A stretch of DNA of 64,000 nt, taken from contig JACMOK010000084.1 in NCBI GenBank assembly GCA_014378065.1, positions 1 through 64,000 on the forward strand, written 5' to 3'. Every line of letters starts with the position of its first letter. Positions within the stretch are counted from its first letter, which is position 1. The translations under genes were made by a program, and so were the position numbers. Of the stretch, positions 51,701 through 59,024 are shown in pieces. The stretch is from Flavobacterium sp. (GTDB taxonomy: Bacteria; Bacteroidota; Bacteroidia; Flavobacteriales; Flavobacteriaceae). Below the pieces are notes generated by a model. That model was not told the DNA's origin. It did no database searches and saw nothing but the letters and a program-made list of their open reading frames with translations.

Positions 51701-54238
51701 ACTGGAACTTGTACGGCCGAAAGTCAATTCACAATTACAATTGTGAATTCAATAACGCCAACATTTGATCCGATAGCCAGTGTTTGTGTTGGTGCAACGC
51801 CACCAACGTTACCTACAACGTCAACAAATACAGTTGGCATCACCGGAACTTGGTCTCCATCAATAGTAGATACTTCCGTTGCCGGTCCGTTTACGTTTAA
51901 TTTTACACCAGATGCGGGTCAGGCCTGTGCGGTTCCGACCAGTTTGACAGTCACCGTTAATCCGACCGTTACGCCAACGTTTAACGCCATTTCAAATATT
52001 TGTCTGAATGGCGCTGCTCCAGACTTACCAACAACCGCTATCGAAGGAGTTACCGGGACGTGGTTGCCACCAGCGATTGACACCACGGTAGCAGGTACCT
52101 TTACGTTCACTTTCACACCGGATGCTGGTCAACCCTGCACCACTGCTGCTACGTTAGACGTTACCATCATTGGTCAAATTACGCCTACTTTCGCCTCGAT
52201 ACCAAATATTTGTCAAAATGGAATAGCCCCAAATTTACCAACCACGTCTATCGAAGATGTTACCGGTACTTGGTCGCCTGGAAGTATTGACACTAGTGTT
52301 GTGGGTACAGTATGTTATACTTTTACACCTGATGCTATCTTTACTTGCGCAACAACAGCACAATTGTGCGTTACAATTGACCCTCAGTTAACGCCAACAT
52401 TTGCGGCCATTGCAGACATTTGTTTAAACGATGTTGCTCCGGCACTGCCATCTATATCGACAAATGCGATCACAGGAACATGGTCGCCAGCAACTATTGA
52501 TCCTTCGGTAGCAGGTACGGCATGTTATACTTTTACACCCGATGCTGTCTTTACTTGCACAGCCACGTCGCAATTGTGTGTTACAATAAAACCGCAGACT
52601 GTTCCCGACTTTGCCTCTCCAATCGTTCTTTGCGTATCAGATGTGGCACCGATTCTGTTAGCTACATCACCAAATGGAGTAACCGGAACATGGTCGCCGA
52701 CAGTTATCGATAATACAATTAGTGGTACCTACACCTTTACACCTAACGGTGCTCCTGTGCCAAGTGCAAACTTGGTAACCAACGGCGATTTCTCTGCTGG
52801 TAATACAGGATTTACTTCTGATTACAGCAACATCCCTAACGCAGGTTCCTTCGGAATTCAAAAAGCGTATGGTGTGCTTCCAAATCCTTTTGATTGGTTC
52901 TTTGGATTTGCCGCGTGTGTGGATCATACTTCTGGTTCAGGGAATCAAATGGTAGTTGATGGTTCAACCAGTAACGGCGGAAACGACAGGTTGTGGTGTC
53001 AAAGCATTCCTGTAGTTCCAGGTCAAAACTATACCTTCAGCTATTATCTTCAATCGGTAGCGCAACCCAATCCGGCAGTGATTGATGTTCTCATCAATAA
53101 TGGTTCAGTGGGGTCTGCAACCGCAGGGGCAGCTAACTGCAATTGGACTCAGTATTCCTATGTTTGGAATTCAGGAACCAATACGATAGCAGATATTTGT
53201 CTTTACGACAGAACGTTGGATGTTTCAGGAAATGATTTTGCGATTGATGATATTTCCTTTGGAATCGTCACCGCACAATGTGCCACTTCGCAAATCATCA
53301 ATGTGTTTGTAACTCCTACAGTAACTCCGAATTTTGCTGCGATTCCTACATTTTGTTCTGGAACAGCTGCGCCATCGTTGCTTAGTGTGTCACCTAATAA
53401 TATTACAGGAACGTGGTCACCAGCGATTATTGACAATACAACAGACGGTTGTTATGTGTTTACACCAAATGTTGGTCAGTGCGCCATAAACCAAACCTTA
53501 TGTGTAACGGTTATTCCTAGTGTCGATCCTGACTTTCCACCAATTCCTGGGTTTTGCGCTGGAGCGACAGCTCCGATTCTGGCTACCACCTCTCCAATAA
53601 CGGCAGTGGTAGGTACATGGAGTCCTTCAGTCATCAGCAACTCCATCATTGGCACATCAAGTTATACTTTTACCCCTAATGCCGGACAGTGCGCAAGCAT
53701 CCAGGTATTAACGGTTGAAGTGACTGATATTCCTATGTTCACGGTTGAAGGCGGCTGTGAGCAAGATTTAAAATACCACTTAACGGTGGTACCATCAAAC
53801 AATTTTGATGTGAATGCGGCAAATTACAGTTGGACTTTAAACGGACAGCCGATTAGCGCCTCTACTCAATCCATAATTGTTAGCGAATTGGGTTCAGGAA
53901 CTTATGAAGCCACCGTGACTACCAATGGATGTTCTGCTGCGGAGCCAAAGACGGTTAGTAGTATTTCTTGTACCATTCAAAGAGGAATCTCTCCAAAAGG
54001 AATCAACAGTGGTGACGGATTGAATGACTATTTCGACTTAGAAGGATTGGATGTTAAAAAACTCGAGATTTTTAATCGTTACGGTACTATTGTTTACACT
54101 AAAAACAATTACAGTAAAGAGTGGTACGGTCAGTCTGAAAAAGGCAACGAACTACCAGACGGTACTTACTTTTACGTTATTGCACGGGATGGTGTAGAAA
54201 ATGTAACAGGATGGATATACATTAATCGAGAACAATAA
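45782..54238 (+). CDS. Giant T9SS type B surface adhesin-like protein
   Basis: A 2818-aa multidomain secreted protein. Order: signal peptide (1-20); choice-of-anchor J/cleaved-adhesin-like domain (20-208); about eight fibronectin III-like modules, each starting Cys-x-x-Pro (about 207-310, 445-640, 768-953, 1066-1161, 1274-1470); a Cys-rich module (310-445); a CUB-like domain (643-768); two YTF-DSFGDGWNG modules (954-1066, 1161-1275); a nidogen-like domain (about 1474-1718); three YTLPxLN repeats (1773-1990); seven Ig-like repeats TPTFxxIxxxC...GTWSP...YTFTP (1990-2650), one interrupted by an NLVTNGDF module; and a C-terminal type B sorting domain (about 2732-2818: ISPKGINSGDGLNDYFDLEG, LEIFNRYGTIVY, LPDGTYFYVI). 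It is probably anchored at or released from the surface by T9SS. Enzyme activity is not evident; adhesion or gliding is inferred. porP/sprF follows. Confidence 0.92.
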   Translation: MKKIILLILMSFVSFLGYSQLTEGFEGAPSTPDATGVWTLPESTAQGLGSWLVRDNRTNGLPNWQSNVLPFPANTGSKAAFVNRENTGPGVTAEEWLITPQIAVPANTQLRFFTRQTLVGDPGTKYQIRVSNSATQSDLAAFTILAEYTETELSTITADQLDYEEKVINLPFSGSRYFAFVKVFTQLGAATSGDRWLVDDVRLLQRCIDPAALNVDSASITASSVIATWDDPAPSNQTQFEIEYGPSGFTLGTGTLIPSFTTGTPGFTPRTKLITGLTELTAYQYYVRAICALSSSEWVGPFNFTTKPLGSTCGAPIVLAPAPVSVTSDTNIYGNNINGTTGCGATGAYLGGNDVVYSYTVPLSTTGLLSITMNPQGATDTGVFVYSSCANIGVSCLAGVGNATANIRTIPSLTVIAGQTIYIVISSTTATPTFIYNLIIQDVNCLAPTNLNATTITTNSATLSWAIPTGSAATSWQVAVQPSGSAIPTGAGTQTNNHINLVVSTLLPTATPLAPDTDYQYWVRADCNNGTFSIWSGPYLFSTLPTCPQPTFPVIGPITSSSITLGWTNVGTATAWEVIALPCGSLAPTITNVGIAAPTNPFNITGLTSDTCYDLYVRANCGPGDVSRWTGPISASTQITPPACGGTFSDPGGSSAPYANSTNSTVTIFPTNPGDVVTVTFTSFDTEPNYDGLYVFDGNSITAPQVPSANPPGNGQLTLPGAYWGTAIPGPFTSTSGDGSLTFQFITDTSVTREGWTATVTCAPGPVCPKPSSLTVNILSATSVELGWVNNGPATSWQYIIQPVGSAPPTAGTPGTPIATNPYTVTGLTAETSYDFYVRGDCGTDGFSLWSGPRNFTTPPSCIKPTALTASNIDTTSALLGWNSSSTAWQVLLLPAGSAAPTVGTLGTPVATNPYNATGLTLGTCYDYYVRSDCGPVDGLSTWAGPFNFCTTVCSPTQQCNYTFNMVDSFGDGWNGNTMSIFQNGIVVATLTGPTQADGQNPLAQTVPLCNGVSFSLVWNTGGAFANEVGVSITSFLDEIIYTKDPGVGTQGATLYTGTGECTPPTCLKPTNLAVSTITENTAQLSWTSNGTATSWQVLALAAGSLPPTPSTTGWTAVSTNPYTVTGLTSGTCYDLYVRGDCGAIDGVSNWAGPVNVCTTICQPSTQCNYTFTISDSFGDGWNGATMQIKQNGIVVGTIGSTFTTGTGPITVSIPLCNGIPFELFWNAGGTFPGEVRVSIQNTFNQPIYSLSVSNAALVGTVLYSGTVDCFNPLCLPPTDLSVSGIGTYSATINWTSSGVPTTSWGIYVVPTGQAPGVTPTYTTSSNPFVIPLTPGLLADTTYDVYIQSICSVNSPSILTGPVTFTTLPTCPRPIDLRVVGSNSLAATLAWNEAGTATSWYIYVQPVGSGIPPLGAPHDILTTLPTDAAPYDTQAFFGSLAPGFYEFYVRSVCSSTDISAPAGPVNFFIVSLPVCASVDVALTTTVPGILDYCAADCVDLEATYTDSGDTTTYNVSAIPFAPPFPFTGGTEVSVNIDDIWSNSITLPFNFCFFGVNYPSIQIGSNGVLTFTPQTAPGYCNWPFTQTIPSPTFPIRNAIYGVYQDINPSTSTAPLVHNINYQILGTAPCRTFVVNFYQVAQFSCGSSVGLQTSQVVLYETSNIVEVYVQDRTSCTTWNSGSGLIGIQNEAGSQAHVPPGRNTGTWEAHNEAWKFKPAGPSNVVFSWLKDGVFYSSTPAINVCFTQTTNMTAQAVYSNCGGTQLTKTFDVLLRVNNVDVQPITDVNSCTPYQLPALTAGNYFSSPNGVDPITNTLISSSQMVYVYAQSGTTPNCTDQESFNVTIGVIGQAPVQPNVSECTTYTLPTLNAPFAYYSQTGGVGLIDAAAPITTLGTQQLYIYGQSGTCTSESTFTVTIGAAVADTRQNVTDCISYTLTQLNANNTYYTQPNGPTGSGTVIPVGTVISTTQTVYIYAQTGTCTAESQFTITIVNSITPTFDPIASVCVGATPPTLPTTSTNTVGITGTWSPSIVDTSVAGPFTFNFTPDAGQACAVPTSLTVTVNPTVTPTFNAISNICLNGAAPDLPTTAIEGVTGTWLPPAIDTTVAGTFTFTFTPDAGQPCTTAATLDVTIIGQITPTFASIPNICQNGIAPNLPTTSIEDVTGTWSPGSIDTSVVGTVCYTFTPDAIFTCATTAQLCVTIDPQLTPTFAAIADICLNDVAPALPSISTNAITGTWSPATIDPSVAGTACYTFTPDAVFTCTATSQLCVTIKPQTVPDFASPIVLCVSDVAPILLATSPNGVTGTWSPTVIDNTISGTYTFTPNGAPVPSANLVTNGDFSAGNTGFTSDYSNIPNAGSFGIQKAYGVLPNPFDWFFGFAACVDHTSGSGNQMVVDGSTSNGGNDRLWCQSIPVVPGQNYTFSYYLQSVAQPNPAVIDVLINNGSVGSATAGAANCNWTQYSYVWNSGTNTIADICLYDRTLDVSGNDFAIDDISFGIVTAQCATSQIINVFVTPTVTPNFAAIPTFCSGTAAPSLLSVSPNNITGTWSPAIIDNTTDGCYVFTPNVGQCAINQTLCVTVIPSVDPDFPPIPGFCAGATAPILATTSPITAVVGTWSPSVISNSIIGTSSYTFTPNAGQCASIQVLTVEVTDIPMFTVEGGCEQDLKYHLTVVPSNNFDVNAANYSWTLNGQPISASTQSIIVSELGSGTYEATVTTNGCSAAEPKTVSSISCTIQRGISPKGINSGDGLNDYFDLEGLDVKKLEIFNRYGTIVYTKNNYSKEWYGQSEKGNELPDGTYFYVIARDGVENVTGWIYINREQ

Positions 54239-54261
54239 CAATTTAAAAATGTTGAAGGGAG

Positions 54262-54287
54262 TTGCTGCCTGTAACCAAGGGCAGCAA
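54262..54287 (+). terminator. Stem-loop between the adhesin gene and porP/sprF
   Basis: TTGCTGCC (54262-54269) and GGCAGCAA (54280-54287) form a perfect 8-bp stem with a 10-nt loop in the 73-nt intergenic region. There is no long T-run after it (TTCTACAAC), so it may attenuate, protect mRNA ends or mark processing rather than fully terminate. Confidence 0.5.
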
Positions 54288-54311
54288 TTCTACAACACAA
54301 AACATAAACAC

Positions 54312-55232
54312 ATGAAGAAAATATTTTTTACGGCATTAATAGTGTTAATGACATTTTTAGATGCAAGTGCACAACAAGATCCGCACTACACGCAGTATAT
54401 GTATAATATGAGCGTTGTAAACCCCGCTTATGCCGGTTCTAAAGAGTCGTTGTCGGGTGGAATTTTATACAGAAAACAATGGGTCAATATCGAAGACTCA
54501 CCATCGACAGGAACTTTTTTCATCCACAGTCCGATTGGAAAAAATGTAGGATTAGGATTGTCTGTAATTTCTGATAAAATTGGCCCGGTGGAAGAGAATA
54601 ATGTTTTCGCAGATTTCTCTTACACCTTGAATCTTGGCGGTGAACACAAACTTGCCTTTGGAATGAAAGGAGGAGCAACTTTCAGTAAAGTGGGATTATT
54701 GGACAAGGTATATTACAATGTACCCAACCCGGGTGACGACGCGTTTGCGAGCAACGAAAACAACACATTTCTTAACCTTGGTGCTGGTTTGTTTTATTAT
54801 ACCAATAAATATTATGTGGCTTTCTCTGTTCCTAACATGATCAAGTCGACACATCTTGATTTTAACGGTCGCAAATTTGGAAGCGAGGCCCTTCACTATT
54901 TTTTGACAGGCGGCTATGTGTTTGACCTATCTCCGAACACCAAACTTAAACCATCCGCAATGTTAAAATCGGCGGTGAATGCGCCACTTTCTGTTGATGG
55001 ATCACTAAACATGATGTTCTTCGACAAATTTGAAATTGGAGCAACTTACAGACTCGATGACAGTTTTGGCGGCATGGTTAATTATGCAATTACTCCAGGT
55101 CTAAGAGTGGGATATGCTTATGACCATATTATCTCCGACCTCAACATTACAACACCAGCTTCACATGAGGTGATGGTATTGTTTGACTTGAACTTCTCTA
55201 AAAAGGTATCACAATCACCAAGATATTTCTAA
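54312..55232 (+). CDS. Type IX secretion membrane protein PorP/SprF family
   Basis: A 306-aa outer-membrane beta-barrel with a signal peptide (MKKIFFTALIVLMTFLDASA). The family hallmark QDPHYTQYMYNMSVVNPAYA follows directly, then LYRKQWVNIEDSPSTGTFFI and a C-terminal VGYAYDHIISDL and EVMVLFDLNF. PorP/SprF proteins partner with T9SS type B cargo, and the gene immediately follows such a cargo gene. The ATG at 54312 is chosen over 54249 because only it gives a signal peptide at the N-terminus. It lies 20 nt before the OmpA-family gene. Confidence 0.93.
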   Translation: MKKIFFTALIVLMTFLDASAQQDPHYTQYMYNMSVVNPAYAGSKESLSGGILYRKQWVNIEDSPSTGTFFIHSPIGKNVGLGLSVISDKIGPVEENNVFADFSYTLNLGGEHKLAFGMKGGATFSKVGLLDKVYYNVPNPGDDAFASNENNTFLNLGAGLFYYTNKYYVAFSVPNMIKSTHLDFNGRKFGSEALHYFLTGGYVFDLSPNTKLKPSAMLKSAVNAPLSVDGSLNMMFFDKFEIGATYRLDDSFGGMVNYAITPGLRVGYAYDHIISDLNITTPASHEVMVLFDLNFSKKVSQSPRYF

Positions 55233-55252
55233 CATATAAAGCGACACTAAAA

Positions 55253-57121
55253 ATGAAAAATCTATATATAGTATTAAGTTTTGTGATTGTAAGTGCAGCC
55301 CTTTCCGCACAAAATAAAGACACAGAAAAAGCAGACAAATTAGTCAACAGATACGAATACGTTGATGCAGCTAAAGAATATTTAAAATTGGTAGAAAAGG
55401 GGAAAGCTGATCCTTATGTATACAAGCAGTTGGCAGATACTTATTACAATATGTTTAATACCGCCGAAGCAGCGAAGTGGTATGCCAAAGCAGTAGAAAC
55501 AGATCAGGAAGCAGAAACTTATTATCGCTATGCACAGATGCTTAAGTCGAATGGCAAATATGAAGAATCCAACAAACAAATGCAGAAATTTGCCGCTTTG
55601 TCTCCAAATGATCAAAGAGCCAAAACGTTTAAGGAAAATCCAAATTACATTCCGCGATTGCTCGACAAACAAAAACTATATGATGTAAAATCGTTAGACA
55701 TCAGCAGCGATAAATCTGAGTTTGGTGGCGTATTATACGACAACGCGTTCTATTTTACAAGTGCAAGAAACACAGCCAGAAAAGATTATGGTTGGAATGA
55801 TGAACCTTTCTTAGATATTTACAAAGCAGACTATAATATTGATGGCACTATCACGAATGCTGCCACGGTAAACAGTTTAAACTCACCACGACACGATGGT
55901 CCGTTAACGATGAGTTCAGATGGGAATGTGGTTTATTTCAGCGGAGATAGTTTTCGAGAAAAATCTTTTGAAAGAGATCGAAAAAATAAACTCAAACTCG
56001 GAAGGAACAATTTATTTAAAGCCACTAGAGACGGCGGCGGATGGAGTAACATTACCTCACTGCCTTTCAATAGCAAAGAATACTCCACAAGCAACCCTTC
56101 TTTGAGTCGTGACGGAAAAACGCTTTACTTCTCGTCTGATATGCCCGGAAGTATTGGTGGCGTTGATATATGGAAAGTTGCGATTAATGCCGACGGCGGT
56201 TACGGTACACCTGAAAACTTAGGTAAAAAAGTCAACACAGAAGGCACGGAAAGCTTTCCGTTTATAGCCGATGATAACTCGACATTGTATTTCGCTTCTA
56301 GTGGAAAACAAGGTTTCGGCGGACTCGACGTCTATAAAATCGATTTGAGCAATGGTAGCGAAGCAACCAATTTAGGAAAACCCGTCAATACCGAGAAAGA
56401 TGACTTCTCATTTACCTTCAACAAAGCAAAGAACCTTGGTTTTTTCTCTACGAACAGAAACGGAAATGATGATATTTTTGGTGCAATGCCTATTTGTGGC
56501 GTTGATGTATTTACAATTGTTACGGATGCTAAAACTGGCGCTATTTTGTCCAATGCAAGTGTGGCGATAGTTGATGATAAGAAAAACGTAATTTCTACAG
56601 AAATGAGCAACACAAAAGGAGAGGTTACCTACAGAGTTGAATGCGATAAATCGTATAATATCCAAGCGGCAAAAGATGGTTATGAAAGTAACACTTTCCC
56701 GGTGGCAGCGAATAAAGGCGGGCAGGTAAAGGTTGATGCTGCCTTGCAACCTATTGAAAACATCATTACTGAAAATGAGATCTTGTTAAAGCCAATCTAT
56801 TTCGAATTTGACAGAAGCAATATCACTCAAGAAGGTGCATTTGAATTGGATAAAGTAGTTCAGGTCATGAAAAATAATAAAAATCTGGTAATTTTGGCCA
56901 AAGCGCATACTGACAATCGTGGAAGCGACAGTTACAATTTAAGTTTGTCAGATCGACGGGCTAAGTCTACGGTGCAATATGTAATTTCAAAAGGAATTTC
57001 CGCGAGCAGAATTTCAGGAAAAGGCTTTGGGGAAACAGAACCCAAAGTAGATTGCAAGGAGAATTGTACAGAAGAGCAACATGCACAAAACAGGCGTTCC
57101 GAATTCTTAATTGTTAAATAA
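55253..57121 (+). CDS. OmpA family protein with TPR and PD40 propeller (PorE-like)
   Basis: A 622-aa exported protein. A signal peptide (MKNLYIVLSFVIVSAALSA) is followed by TPR-like helices (about 25-115: EYLKLVEKGKADPYVYKQLA, AAKWYAKAVE), a PD40/WD40-like propeller (about 150-390: DGPLTMSSDGNVVYFSGDS, SNPSLSRDGKTLYFSSD), a carboxypeptidase-regulatory-like domain (about 415-500), and a C-terminal OmpA peptidoglycan-binding domain (FDRSNITQEG, AHTDNRGSDSYNLSLSDRRA, GFGETEP). The same domain order is found in PorE-type T9SS proteins. It follows porP/sprF and ends in a strong terminator, so the adhesin, SprF and this protein form a unit. Confidence 0.93.
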   Translation: MKNLYIVLSFVIVSAALSAQNKDTEKADKLVNRYEYVDAAKEYLKLVEKGKADPYVYKQLADTYYNMFNTAEAAKWYAKAVETDQEAETYYRYAQMLKSNGKYEESNKQMQKFAALSPNDQRAKTFKENPNYIPRLLDKQKLYDVKSLDISSDKSEFGGVLYDNAFYFTSARNTARKDYGWNDEPFLDIYKADYNIDGTITNAATVNSLNSPRHDGPLTMSSDGNVVYFSGDSFREKSFERDRKNKLKLGRNNLFKATRDGGGWSNITSLPFNSKEYSTSNPSLSRDGKTLYFSSDMPGSIGGVDIWKVAINADGGYGTPENLGKKVNTEGTESFPFIADDNSTLYFASSGKQGFGGLDVYKIDLSNGSEATNLGKPVNTEKDDFSFTFNKAKNLGFFSTNRNGNDDIFGAMPICGVDVFTIVTDAKTGAILSNASVAIVDDKKNVISTEMSNTKGEVTYRVECDKSYNIQAAKDGYESNTFPVAANKGGQVKVDAALQPIENIITENEILLKPIYFEFDRSNITQEGAFELDKVVQVMKNNKNLVILAKAHTDNRGSDSYNLSLSDRRAKSTVQYVISKGISASRISGKGFGETEPKVDCKENCTEEQHAQNRRSEFLIVK

Positions 57122-57142
57122 AACTATTGCATGTTACAATAT

Positions 57143-57167
57143 AAACCGGGCTTGTCCCGGTTTTTTT
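57143..57167 (+). terminator. Intrinsic terminator of the adhesin-sprF-ompA unit
   Basis: AAACCGGG (57143-57150) and CCCGGTTT (57156-57163) form a perfect 8-bp stem with a 5-nt loop and a T-run, 22 nt after the stop. Confidence 0.88.
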
Positions 57168-57678
57168 GCATTACAAAGCGCATGATTAATTCGGTTTGCA
57201 TTTAGTAACATCACGAAATCATGCCCAGCGGGAAAAACATACCGGGGTATAGATTCGGCCAACAGCTACTCAAATGATCTTTTCTGCAGCCCACAGCGGT
57301 TTTTGTGTGAAGAAGCGCTCCAGTGTGTATCAATCATAAAACGCGGCTTGAAATGCTGCAAAACAACAGTAAATGATTGCTTGGATTTATTGAATAAATT
57401 TATCGGAGAAGATAGCATCATGGCTTTTACATTTCATAAGCATAAAACGTTTTTTGATGGATCCGCCTTATTTGTAGCTATATTATCTTCCACACATGCC
57501 CATTTCGGATTAGGTTAAAACGAATGAGCACTTCCGAATGCGGTGGATAATCTGCTGTAGTTTGTGGTTGTTTTTGAAAACCTAGAATATTAAAACACCA
57601 ACATTTATAAATGAAATCTCTTGAAATTTCAATTGTTGTTGATGTTTTTAATGTTCAACGCTGTTGTAGCATCTAAAA
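57168..57678. other. Unassigned 0.5-kb region between terminators
   Basis: No recognised gene. An open frame of 71 codons (57303-57518, plus strand) and one of about 56 codons without ATG on the minus strand have no family features, and neither has a promoter box. The region is more GC-balanced in its first half than nearby spacers. It may be a decayed gene next to the truncated DUF5689 copy. Confidence 0.4.
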
Positions 57679-57702
57679 AAAGAGGCTATCACTAGCCTCT
57701 TT
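57679..57702 (-). terminator. Intrinsic terminator of the truncated DUF5689 copy
   Basis: AAAGAGGCTA (57679-57688) and TAGCCTCTTT (57693-57702) form a perfect 10-bp stem with a 4-nt loop and a T-run on the minus strand. It resembles the terminator of the intact paralogue at 58978-59007. Confidence 0.85.
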
Positions 57703-57723
57703 CTATATGTAAGATATAAAAAA

Positions 57724-58899
57724 TTAATTTGCGGTAATATCGTCCAGCTGCATGGTAGTAGTAACCGTTGGTGTGCCAGAATATTGAAAAACGAAAAATC
57801 CTGTACCAGTCAAAGTGGCTGGGATGTTATAGGTCCCGGCTGTGGTAAATGAATTATCTGAAGATCCGATAGCTGGATAAGCCAAAGTAAACGTCGAAGT
57901 AATGTCTACAAATGAACCCAAGTTTAAAGGGCCGCCCGCTGTGTAATAGGTTGACTTTACATAGAAAACTTTTAAAACTTCTCCGGTGTTGTAGCGAATT
58001 TCTTTTTTGAAGGTAAAAGTACTTGCGGCTGAAAAGTCTATGGGTACAAAAAAGTAAGTTTTAGCCGTTACTTCTCCACCGCCAAACGAGGACATTTCAA
58101 TATATTTATTACCAGTTCCGGTTGGATACTGCTTCAATTGCCAATATCTGTTTCCGGTAGTTTGGTCATTGATGTATTTAGGAAAAACTGTAGTACTTAA
58201 ATTGTAACTTGTAAAAGCTTCAGAAAACAAACCATTAAATTGAATATCGGTACCACCAAGAGGAGCATGGATAGACACCCGGGCACTATTCAACTTTACA
58301 TCCGTTTCGTCACGAACCAAAAACTGAAAATCACTTCCGTATTTTGTCATTACACCACGGATTTTTCCGCTACCTGAAGCAACTTGTTTTTTAGAAAACG
58401 GAGCGAAACTGCTTACTCTAAAATATTTTGTAGCACCTCCAGTTGTACTGATGATATTGTGATTGGTTGCACCGCCGCCTGAATCAACATCATAGTAAGT
58501 TCTTGATAAAGATTCATCAACAAATTGTACATTTTCAATTTCGACAAGCCTGTTTAGCAATGCATCATTAGCGGCTTCAGCCAAACTTAAGTTTGTTACA
58601 AAGCTGTTTTCATCTACTAATGTTGCAGATGGGAATATATAATTTTGCCATTCATTTTCAGAAATCCGACCAATAGAGCCGTTGTATAATGAACCTATTT
58701 TCAAAGATCCATCTACAAAAGCAGTATACAATCCGTTCAATTTAATGTACGCTTTTCTTCCCGGAACAAATCCTTTAGCAAAAGCTCTAAAATTAGCGGT
58801 AATACTAAAACCAATAGGCTGAGAGCCATCAGTAGGGATTGTTTGTAAACTAATTGTGTTGTAAAAGTTACTTTCTTTTTGAAATGCTATAATGCAACT
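57724..58899 (-). pseudogene. 5'-truncated DUF5689 protein gene
   Basis: A second copy of the DUF5689 gene that lies just upstream on the minus strand (59025-60431). Homology in one frame continues upstream of the first possible initiator (TTG at 58740): PTDGSQPIGFSITANF and FVPGRKAYIKLNG match PTDGSKGFNLSAEV and IEPGRKVFLKLKG of the paralogue. The frame then meets an in-frame TGA at 58900-58902. No ATG, signal peptide or lipobox is present, so about 75-85 N-terminal residues are missing. The C-terminal part (TGTYNIPATLTGTGFFVFQY region) and the terminator are intact. Probably a non-functional tandem duplicate, unless a rare start is used. Confidence 0.75.
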
Positions 58900-58977
58900 T
58901 CAAATTCCAAATAGACATCCTTTAGAATCATTAAACGATTAAGATTGATGTAACATCAGTTCTTCAGTAGTAAAAAC

Positions 58978-59007
58978 AAAAGAGAGGCTGTTGCTAGCCT
59001 CTCTTTT
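58978..59007 (-). terminator. Intrinsic terminator of the intact DUF5689 gene
   Basis: AAAAGAGAGGCT (58978-58989) and AGCCTCTCTTTT (58996-59007) form a perfect 12-bp stem with a 6-nt loop, 17 nt beyond the stop on the minus strand. Confidence 0.85.
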
Positions 59008-59024
59008 ATTTAGTATTATGAAAA

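Noticed and set aside
51750..53730. About 210-bp tandem DNA periodicity that could suggest a repeat array
   Set aside because: It is the coding sequence of Ig-like repeats in the adhesin, with diverged DNA and a continuous reading frame; there are no spacers of CRISPR type.
57303..57518. 71-codon open frame on the plus strand with Cys-rich N-terminus
   Set aside because: No promoter box, no recognised family, and unusual composition; treated as spacer or decayed sequence rather than a gene.
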